A stretch of 6,563 nt of DNA, from assembly GCA_021789755.1 (NCBI GenBank), contig JAJYJD010000201.1:1-6563 (forward strand), in the 5' to 3' direction. This document shows positions 1-4,717 of this stretch, piece by piece. The notes beneath the pieces were generated by a model. That model did not search any database. It was not told where the DNA came from and saw nothing but the letters and a program-made list of their open reading frames with translations. Made by a program: the position numbers and the translations under genes. Position 1 is the first letter of the stretch, and each line of letters begins with the position of its first letter. Source of the stretch: Bacteroidota bacterium (GTDB taxonomy: Bacteria > Bacteroidota > Ignavibacteria > Kryptoniales > JAKASW01).

Positions 1-111
1 GAGTGCGGCTGCAACGACCTTCGCGCCGCGATCATGTCCGTCCAATCCTGCCTTCGCGACCAGGACGCGAATTTTCTTCCGGCCGTTTTCGGAATCGCTC
101 CGACTTTCCAT
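1..111 (-). CDS. Cobalamin-binding subunit or domain of methylmalonyl-CoA mutase (N-terminal part only)
   Basis: The first 37 codons of a leftward gene are present, and the rest lies beyond the window. After a polar head of about 12 residues comes a beta strand, KIRVLVAKAG (13-22), followed directly by LDGHDRGAK (23-31). This carries the DxHxxG signature (Asp24, His26, Gly29) of B12-binding domains, in which the His replaces dimethylbenzimidazole as the lower cobalt ligand. The wording closely matches the C-terminal B12 domain of methylmalonyl-CoA mutase, which helps interconvert methylmalonyl-CoA and succinyl-CoA. A start only 12 residues before the domain suggests a separate small subunit (family size roughly 130-140 residues) rather than the tail of a full mutase. 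ATG at 111-109 is the only usual start codon in this open frame: an in-frame TAG lies at 174-172 and no ATG, GTG or TTG lies between. An AAAGGA element sits five bases upstream. Another B12 mutase, such as isobutyryl-CoA mutase, cannot be excluded from 37 residues. Confidence 0.85.
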   Translation of the reverse strand, partial: MESRSDSENGRKKIRVLVAKAGLDGHDRGAKVVAAAL

Positions 112-116
112 CGCAT

Positions 117-122
117 TCCTTT
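117..122 (-). promoter_or_regulatory. Ribosome binding site of the B12-binding subunit gene
   Basis: On the minus strand AAAGGA lies five bases before the ATG at 111-109. It supports that start. It is the clearest Shine-Dalgarno-like element in the window; the other genes have weak or no purine-rich sequence at this distance. The rest of the 110-base gap to the preceding gene also holds a possible GCCGGG/CCCGGT pairing (130-135 with 158-163, one pair G-U in the plus-sense copy), too short to call a regulatory structure. No B12-riboswitch B12-box is visible. Confidence 0.5.
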
Positions 123-186
123 CGTTCTTGCCGGGTTCAAACGCATGGTAAGCGCCGCCCGGTGACTCTATCTAAATGTGCCTCCA

Positions 187-215
187 GACCCGAGGAAGGT
201 CATTCCTTCGGGATC
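187..215 (-). terminator. Hairpin just after the flippase-like gene, possible terminator
   Basis: An inverted repeat of nine base pairs (189-197 with 203-212, one bulged base at 208) encloses a five-base loop. Two more pairs (187-188 with 214-215) can form past a second bulge at 213. It begins seven bases after the TGA stop of the flippase-like gene (224-222), where an intrinsic terminator or mRNA-end stem would lie. The bases following it on the minus strand (TCTGGAGGCAC) are not a T-run, so it lacks the second half of a classical Rho-independent terminator. It may be an RNA 3'-end stabiliser, or a copy of a dispersed palindromic element. Confidence 0.35.
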
Positions 216-221
216 ACGGCA

Positions 222-1184
222 TCAGTTGTTATCCGGTTTGCCGTTGAGAGCCGGTGAATACCGCTTCTGCATGTAAGATAGCACTCCGGCTCCAATTATG
301 ACAGCGAACCAGAGCGTTGCGCCGCGGACGATGAAGGTGGCGGCTATGGCGGCATCTTTTGGTACCTTCGCAAATATAAGGAGTCCGGCTAAAGAAGTCT
401 CGGTTACGCCAAGCCCGCCCGGAAGGAATGATACCGCTCCCATGACCGTCGAGAATGCATAGATGAAAGAAGCGGACAGGAGTTTAAAATGTACGTTCAC
501 ACCGTCGAGCACCAGCAGAAACCCGACGCACTCGGAAAACCAGGCAACAAGTCCAAGCAAAGTCGAGACGGCGAGCACCCGTCCGGAAAGAAGCGTGTGC
601 GAGCTCTCGTAAGCGGTATGTATCAGTTTGATCCAGCGGGATATCAGCGGCATTCTTTCGGCGAATCCGATGATTTTCATGGAAAGCGACCTGTTTGCGA
701 TGACCGAAATTGCGAGGATGAGGATGAGCGCGAAAGCCAATATGAACTTCTTGTCGTGACCGATGCTGTAAGCGCCGACCACCGCAATGATGAGCAGGGC
801 GAGGAAGTCGGTAATTCTCTCTGCCAGGATAATCGGTGCGGACCTGCTTATCGGGACGGAATGGAGCGATTTGAGGAAATAGGACTTCAGGACTTCCCCC
901 ATCTTTCCCGGTGTTACCGACATCGAAAGGGAAGACAGGAAGACTCCGAAGCTCTCCGAACGCGGTATATTTATCTCGAGCGCCCTCAGATAGTACTGCC
1001 ACCTCACGAAGCGCACCAGATAGTTGACGAGCGAAAGGCAAAGGATGAGAGGGAGAAGCCCGTATGAAAAAGTCTCGATCGTCTTCTTCAATTCCCCCGT
1101 ATTGGCGTAAATGGAAAAAGCTACGCCGATTACGGCCGCTATGGCTATTGAAATGAAAAGCTTAGCCCTGAGTTTTTTCAGCAT
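222..1184 (-). CDS. Flippase-like integral membrane protein, LPG synthase transmembrane-domain family (UPF0104/YbhN-type)
   Basis: A 320-residue multi-pass inner-membrane protein with roughly eight hydrophobic segments, near residues 9-26, 42-62, 79-90, 117-138, 146-163, 202-226, 235-251 and 280-304. Family-defining blocks are visible: TPGKMGEVLKSYFL (91-104), AERITDFLALL (121-131), FLPGGLGVTE (253-262) and a final R-x-x-T-L-W (287-292). These belong to the family that includes the membrane half of MprF (lysyl-phosphatidylglycerol synthase/flippase) and archaeal AglD. Only the membrane half is present, with no aminoacyl-transferase domain, so lysyl-lipid synthesis is not expected. Transport or flipping of a lipid or lipid-linked sugar is an inference from the family, and the substrate is unknown. 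ATG at 1184-1182 is forced, because an in-frame TGA stands at 1202-1200 with no other start between. The start is 49 bases after the maf stop on the same strand, so co-transcription with maf is likely. No convincing Shine-Dalgarno sequence is present. Confidence 0.85.
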   Translation of the reverse strand: MLKKLRAKLFISIAIAAVIGVAFSIYANTGELKKTIETFSYGLLPLILCLSLVNYLVRFVRWQYYLRALEINIPRSESFGVFLSSLSMSVTPGKMGEVLKSYFLKSLHSVPISRSAPIILAERITDFLALLIIAVVGAYSIGHDKKFILAFALILILAISVIANRSLSMKIIGFAERMPLISRWIKLIHTAYESSHTLLSGRVLAVSTLLGLVAWFSECVGFLLVLDGVNVHFKLLSASFIYAFSTVMGAVSFLPGGLGVTETSLAGLLIFAKVPKDAAIAATFIVRGATLWFAVIIGAGVLSYMQKRYSPALNGKPDNN

Positions 1185-1233
1185 TTCTTGTGGATAGCTT
1201 CATGAACGAAGACCGCCTGACCATTTAGTGCCC

Positions 1234-1818
1234 TTAACGCTTTGCGCCGGAGAAATTTCTCAGTGCAAGATAAAACTTCGGCAGCGGCAGTCCAACAACG
1301 TTGTAGAAATCGCCGTCGATTCTTTCCACGAATAGGGCGCTCAGATCATCCTGAATTCCGTAAGCTCCGGCCTTGTCGAACGGCGCGCCGGACCCGATGT
1401 ATTCCTCTATCTCTTCGCTCTCAAGCTTTCTGAACGTCACCTGTGTCGCACCGCATTCGCTCACGCATTTTCCTCCCGGTACTTCGAGGAGAGTGAATCC
1501 TGTGTAAACGGTGTGGGTCCGCCCGCTCAGGGTTGTAAGCATTCCGCGGGCATCCTGCGCGTCAAGCGGTTTGTTCAGGACCTTGCCGTCGATATAGACT
1601 ATCGTGTCGGCAGTTGCGACAATCCCCGCCTTTATTCTTGTCGACGCTTCGCGCGCTTTCTTTTCCGAAAGACTCATGACGTACTCCTCCGGGTTGTCGG
1701 CAAAGTGGTTGTCCTCGTCCACTTCGATATCGAGGAGCGTGAATTTCATTCCGACCATTTCGAGGATCTGCCGGCGTCGCGGCGATTTGGAGGCGAGGTA
1801 AAAGTGAGGGAGGTTCAT
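1234..1818 (-). CDS. maf: Maf nucleoside-triphosphate pyrophosphatase (dTTP/UTP type)
   Basis: A complete 194-residue cytoplasmic Maf-family protein, of normal length. Maf enzymes hydrolyse non-canonical or modified nucleotides, and the YhdE branch also dTTP and UTP, to the monophosphate and pyrophosphate. They are house-cleaning enzymes also linked to septum inhibition. Signature blocks appear in order: ASKSPRRRQIL (9-19), the phosphate-binding start; SEKKA (51-55) with the family lysine; ATADTIVYIDGKVLNKP (68-84) with the putative catalytic Asp71 and Lys83; SGRTHTVYTG (98-107); and FDKAGAYGIQ (147-156). The DKAGAYGIQ form is typical of the YhdE/dTTP-UTP branch, as opposed to the YceF branch with its DCAGS-like sequence. 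This is why the dTTP/UTP name is preferred. The start at 1818 places the signature at residue 9, as usual. It lies 128 bases downstream of the spoIID-like gene across an AT-rich spacer, and 49 bases upstream of the flippase-like gene. Confidence 0.95.
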   Translation of the reverse strand: MNLPHFYLASKSPRRRQILEMVGMKFTLLDIEVDEDNHFADNPEEYVMSLSEKKAREASTRIKAGIVATADTIVYIDGKVLNKPLDAQDARGMLTTLSGRTHTVYTGFTLLEVPGGKCVSECGATQVTFRKLESEEIEEYIGSGAPFDKAGAYGIQDDLSALFVERIDGDFYNVVGLPLPKFYLALRNFSGAKR

Positions 1819-1851
1819 ACCGTTTATTGAGAATTCTAAATTACAAATTTT

Positions 1852-1944
1852 GAATGTTGAATTAATTCCCGGAAGTAATTGACGGGTGATCTGGGATTCA
1901 TACTTCGTTTCAATAAAGAATTAAGAATTTAAAATTCAACATTC
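1852..1944. repeat. AT-rich spacer with a perfect 12-base inverted repeat
   Basis: The gap between the spoIID-like stop and the maf start (1819-1946) is far richer in A and T than the flanking genes. GAATGTTGAATT at 1852-1863 is the exact reverse complement of AATTCAACATTC at 1933-1944, with 69 bases between the arms. The right arm begins just two bases after the spoIID-like stop on the minus strand. A smaller near-palindrome, GAATTTAAAATTC, lies at 1925-1937 next to the right arm. No open reading frame fills the interior. It could be a remnant of a short non-autonomous element, a dispersed intergenic repeat, or an mRNA 3'-end structure. The maf promoter may also lie here, but I cannot single out -35 and -10 boxes with confidence. 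Confidence 0.55.
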
Positions 1945-1946
1945 TC

Positions 1947-3296
1947 CTAATATACTTTCTCAATTACCGTCCCGGGGTAATAATGTTCCAGAATCTGTGC
2001 GTATGTGTAGCCGAGGCGGGACATGCCGAGCGCCCCCCACTGGCACATGCCGACGCCGTGCCCGTTGCCCTGTCCCTTTATTATGAGCTTCCTGATTCCT
2101 CCGCCGTAATTGCGCAGCAGCGTCAATTTAAACATGCTGCTTCGGAGGATCACTCCGTCGCCTGTCTTGAATAGGTATCTTGTCCGGTCGCCCCGCACGT
2201 AGTAAGTGTTGCCGTCGTCCATTGTTATCTCGAGCGTGTCGATCCTCGTGGAAGGGTACCGGTTGAGGACCTTAACGGACTCGACGCTTCCGTTTACGGG
2301 CTTCGAGGCGTACATGGGATTCGCCGCGGCGAGATTGGCTTTGACGAGCCGGGTCAATTCGCGGCCGGAGAAGTTTACCGTCCAGTAGAAATTCGGATTG
2401 TAAATGCAGAACGGTTCCCCCGTTGCCGAGTCGGTGTCCGACACCCCCTGCAGATACGGCAGGGCCGGCTGTCCCTGCCAGACGTTCTGTACGCTCTCTG
2501 TATGGCCGCCGCAGGTAGAATGGAAGAAGCATCTTGCAGGTTGTCCGTCATATTCGACGATCATGCCCGATGTAAACTCTATGGCACTGTCGGCGAGCGA
2601 TTTATATCTCTCAATTCCCGAGTAGACCTGATCCCTGGTGTCCGCATACACATCGAATCCCTTGGAGGTCGGCCCGTTCGCGAACGAATCGATATTGCTC
2701 ATTCTGAAAAACGCGTAGTTCCTCGCGGCGATCGCCTGTGCCATGCATGCCTGCAATTCGTCGGGCTTGAGGTTGTTGACGAGCTCGTTTGGCACAACCC
2801 CTCTCAGGTACGTCTCAAGAGGGAGAGTGTTTATCAATCGGAAAGTGCCGTTGTTTTGCGGGACAATTTCCATTGTACCAGGATATGTCTGCAGACTGAA
2901 AATTACACCTTCCGGATCACTTGCAGAAAGAGGTGACGCCGGGGAATCCGCCGGTTCTATCGTTATCGGGGAGAAGAATTTGATCTGTTGATTTGGCAGA
3001 GACGCTACGGGGGTTCCCTGTTGGGAGAAGTAAAACGACACCGAAGAGTTCCCCAGAGCGGCGATCCCCACGTTCTGATATGTCAATTTATAGTTTCCGT
3101 CGAAATGGAGGGCGAGGCTCCTCCTGTCTTCGGACAGGCAAACCCGTATAGTGGGCTCGCTGGTGTATGTGAAGATCGATCTTGAAAAGGATTGTGAAGC
3201 GGCGAGAAGTACGCTGATGAAAATGAAGGTCAGAAGTCCGGCGGGTGGTCTGGCTTGAATCCCACGACCCGTAGGAGCCTCTGTTCGAAAATTCAT
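1947..3296 (-). CDS. Secreted SpoIID/LytB-domain protein, putative peptidoglycan lytic transglycosylase
   Basis: A complete 449-residue exported protein. A hydrophobic stretch at 20-34 after a basic head of about 19 residues looks like a signal peptide or N-terminal anchor. Residues of about 48-155 form a beta-rich region beginning IRVCLSED. The SpoIID core follows: LPLETYLRGVVPNEL (158-172) with Glu171 at the position of the proposed catalytic acid; ACMAQAIAARNYAF (183-196); DTRDQVYSG (219-227); HSTCGGHTES (259-268); LPYLQGVSD (279-287); and GQGNGHGVGMCQWGA (408-422), closed by HYYPGT (438-443). SpoIID cleaves glycan strands lacking stem peptides, in spore formers during engulfment. Relatives in non-sporulating bacteria act in general wall remodelling, which is the likely role here since no sporulation gene is nearby. 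Its ATG overlaps the upstream gene's TGA (ATGA, 3296-3293), which supports this start and suggests translational coupling. It is about 100 residues longer than Bacillus SpoIID. Activity is inferred from motifs. Confidence 0.88.
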   Translation of the reverse strand: MNFRTEAPTGRGIQARPPAGLLTFIFISVLLAASQSFSRSIFTYTSEPTIRVCLSEDRRSLALHFDGNYKLTYQNVGIAALGNSSVSFYFSQQGTPVASLPNQQIKFFSPITIEPADSPASPLSASDPEGVIFSLQTYPGTMEIVPQNNGTFRLINTLPLETYLRGVVPNELVNNLKPDELQACMAQAIAARNYAFFRMSNIDSFANGPTSKGFDVYADTRDQVYSGIERYKSLADSAIEFTSGMIVEYDGQPARCFFHSTCGGHTESVQNVWQGQPALPYLQGVSDTDSATGEPFCIYNPNFYWTVNFSGRELTRLVKANLAAANPMYASKPVNGSVESVKVLNRYPSTRIDTLEITMDDGNTYYVRGDRTRYLFKTGDGVILRSSMFKLTLLRNYGGGIRKLIIKGQGNGHGVGMCQWGALGMSRLGYTYAQILEHYYPGTVIEKVY

Positions 3297-3706
3297 CTAA
3301 ACATTGCTTTGATGCTGCCCCATGTCCGTCTTGCTACGCCCGAGAGGCCCGAGAATTCGTACGTTACGGGGATGAGCTTCGAGTAGGTGACACTGTTGTC
3401 GGTGCCGTCTGCGCGGATCCGGTACACGAAGAGAGATGAGGAAGAGGTCTTATAGATCGCCTTGTCCTCAAACTGGTAACTGTTGCCGGCACCGGCGGGA
3501 CTTACAGTTCCAATTGCGAAGAAGCCATCTCCGATCTGTGACGCCTTCTCGATGGCGAAGTCCTTTATCCCCTCCTCCTGCGAAGTAGTCCATTGAACGA
3601 GTACTCCGTCAGACTCGCTTTTGGCGCCAACATCCGAGAACGTGACGGTAGAAGCAGCCGCAAAGGCAGTTAAGATAAACGCGAATCCTATCAGCAAGTA
3701 CTTCAT
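3293..3706 (-). CDS. Small secreted protein with a fibronectin-III-like domain
   Basis: A 137-residue protein of unknown function. Residues 1-19 form a short signal peptide (Lys2, then a hydrophobic run ending AFAAAS). The mature part has the pattern common in secreted Bacteroidota and Ignavibacteria proteins: VLVQWTTSQEEGIKDFAIEKA (35-55, the 'W-T-T-x-x-E...F-x-I-E' strands), GAGNSYQFED (72-81), FVYRIRADGTD (93-103), then a closing strand. This is read as one FN3-like beta sandwich, followed by a basic, possibly helical tail (from about 120, ARRTWGSIKAMFR). Such domains are normally modules of large surface proteins, so a stand-alone copy is unusual. The last codons overlap the start of the spoIID-like gene by four bases, hinting that the two are made together and may act together outside the cytoplasm. 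No catalytic motif or type IX sorting domain is visible. The start has only a weak upstream AAGA and lies at the edge of a divergent intergenic region. The fold is inferred from pattern only. Confidence 0.75.
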   Translation of the reverse strand: MKYLLIGFAFILTAFAAASTVTFSDVGAKSESDGVLVQWTTSQEEGIKDFAIEKASQIGDGFFAIGTVSPAGAGNSYQFEDKAIYKTSSSSLFVYRIRADGTDNSVTYSKLIPVTYEFSGLSGVARRTWGSIKAMFR

Positions 3707-3738
3707 TCTTGGTTAAATTTATCGGCAAGCAGCATTGA

Positions 3739-3810
3739 AGTCAAGGGTTTCGTGCCGGCCCTGTGATCCCGGCGCCTGCCGCGGGGTTGAAGTTTGGGAG
3801 ACCCTTGGCT
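3739..3810 (+). promoter_or_regulatory. Structured leader upstream of the ccsA/hemX-like gene
   Basis: The 114-base divergent gap (3707-3820) holds a two-tier fold. The outer stem pairs 3739-3751 with 3798-3810: thirteen positions, eleven Watson-Crick and two G-U. Directly inside, 3752-3758 pairs with 3769-3775 (seven pairs, one G-U) around a ten-base loop, leaving 3776-3797 unpaired on the 3' side. All non-Watson-Crick positions are G-U in + strand RNA and would be A-C in minus-strand RNA, so any RNA fold belongs to the rightward transcript. It ends ten bases before the ATG at 3821, and no T-run follows, so it is not an obvious terminator. It could be a leader controlling the haem operon or an operator palindrome. 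Promoters for both directions must lie in or near this gap, but none stands out. The structure was derived by eye, with no energy calculation. Confidence 0.4.
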
Positions 3811-3820
3811 AACTTGAACG

Positions 3821-4651
3821 ATGATGCTCGAATATTTCGTGGATTTGCTGAAAATTTCGCTTCCCATTCTCTACTTGTTTACAATATTCCTCTACGGATT
3901 GGCATTTTTCCTCGATGAGCCCTTCGGAATCAGGAATAGAACGCGTTTCCTGATCGGCACGCTGATTGTGCATATAATATACCTGGTCAGCCAGACACTC
4001 CTGGAGGGACATCCGCCGACGACGTCCGTCTTTGAGATAATGAGTGTCGTTTCGTTCACGATAGGTCTTGCGTACGTTTACATCGAGATAAGAACAAAAG
4101 TAAAGGAAACGGGCCTCTTTATCATTTCACTTGCGTTTCTGTTTGAAGTGATTTCTGCCGCGTTCGTAAAAACCGAGGTGCATGTCAATCCGGTGTTGAA
4201 ATCGAGCGTTCTCGGGCTTCATGTCGGGAGCGCCATGCTCGGTTACAGCGCGCTGGCAATCGCGGCGGTCTACGGAGGGCTGTATCTGATGATGTATCAC
4301 GAGATCAGATCAAGCAAGTTTGGAATCGTGTACCGGAAGCTGCCCGATCTCAAGACTCTGGAGAGGTTGAGTTACGCGTCGATCGTCCTCGGATTCATCT
4401 TTCTTTCTGTCGTTATTCTGGTAGGCTACGTCTGGCTTCCGAAGACTATAGATGACTTCTCGTACTCGGACCCGAAGCTGATCATTACCGATATTGTATG
4501 GGTCATATACTTCTTCGCGCTTCTTTCGAAACGTTTGATGAGATGGACCGGGCGAACCGTCATAATTGTATCGATGGTCGGTTTTCTTTTAACAGTTGCA
4601 TCTATGGTCGTCGTAAATGTGTTTTTGCCAAGCTTTCATAACTTCAAATAG
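3821..4651 (+). CDS. CcsA/HemX-type cytochrome c assembly family membrane protein
   Basis: A 276-residue protein with about eight transmembrane helices, near 10-31, 41-61, 68-89, 96-116, 131-157, 181-204, 218-237 and 245-269. It belongs to the cytochrome c assembly (CcsA/CcmC/HemX) superfamily. Shared features are HPPTTSVFE (64-72), the conserved His134 in LGLHVGSAMLGYSAL (131-145), the late block DPKLIITDIVWVIYF (217-231) and a final His273. In haem-handling relatives such periplasm-side histidines ligate haem. The tryptophan-rich WGxxWxWD box of true haem delivery proteins is absent: the matching region reads VWLPKTIDDFSYSDPK, with one Trp. Together with its length and its place directly before hemA, this favours the HemX branch. 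Bacillus HemX lowers the cellular level of glutamyl-tRNA reductase. A role in cytochrome c maturation remains possible, so no symbol is assigned. An in-frame TGA at 3815-3817 limits the start to 3821 or the adjacent ATG at 3824. It likely heads the operon with hemA and hemC. Confidence 0.85.
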   Translation: MMLEYFVDLLKISLPILYLFTIFLYGLAFFLDEPFGIRNRTRFLIGTLIVHIIYLVSQTLLEGHPPTTSVFEIMSVVSFTIGLAYVYIEIRTKVKETGLFIISLAFLFEVISAAFVKTEVHVNPVLKSSVLGLHVGSAMLGYSALAIAAVYGGLYLMMYHEIRSSKFGIVYRKLPDLKTLERLSYASIVLGFIFLSVVILVGYVWLPKTIDDFSYSDPKLIITDIVWVIYFFALLSKRLMRWTGRTVIIVSMVGFLLTVASMVVVNVFLPSFHNFK

Positions 4652-4711
4652 ATGGATGACAGCCAGGTTATTTATACTCCACCTGCCATTCAGCGATTGC
4701 AAATAAACTGA
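4652..4711 (+). other. Possible 19-codon mini-ORF between the ccsA/hemX-like gene and hemA
   Basis: An ATG follows the membrane-protein stop immediately (TAGATG) and opens 19 codons, MDDSQVIYTPPAIQRLQIN, ending TGA at 4709-4711, six bases before the hemA ATG. It therefore occupies almost the whole 66-base gap and contains a Pro-Pro pair. All three frames coincide: the membrane protein, the mini-ORF and hemA are in register, separated only by the TAG and the TGA. It could be a coupling or leader peptide for hemA translation. Equally it could be chance, since short ORFs are common and no ribosome binding site is visible. There is no evidence that it is translated. Confidence 0.15.
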
Positions 4712-4717
4712 ATTAAA

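Noticed and set aside
128..145. GGGTTCAAAC, resembling a tRNA T-loop, on the + strand
   Set aside because: The flanking bases do not form the five-pair T-stem, and no anticodon or acceptor arm can be built around it.
3..257. 84-codon + strand open frame at the left edge
   Set aside because: It is antisense to the B12-binding subunit and to the hairpin region. Its Arg/Ser-rich translation resembles no family, while the opposite strand gives a clear protein motif.
489..1067. 192-codon + strand open frame opposite the flippase-like gene
   Set aside because: Its translation is charged and low in hydrophobic residues with no recognisable motif, whereas the minus strand encodes conserved membrane-protein blocks.
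1201..1203. Extra minus-strand ATG upstream of the flippase-like gene
   Set aside because: It is out of frame with the gene and opens only a short frame of about 13 codons that overlaps the true start.
3787..3815. Possible sigma-70 promoter TTGAAG, 17 bases, TAACTT
   Set aside because: The -10 match is only three of six, and it would place the transcription start at the ATG itself. It may be chance, and it conflicts with the structured leader.
4664..4685. CAGGT/ACCTG inverted repeat between the ccsA/hemX-like gene and hemA
   Set aside because: Only five pairs around a twelve-base loop, with no extension and no T-run; expected by chance.
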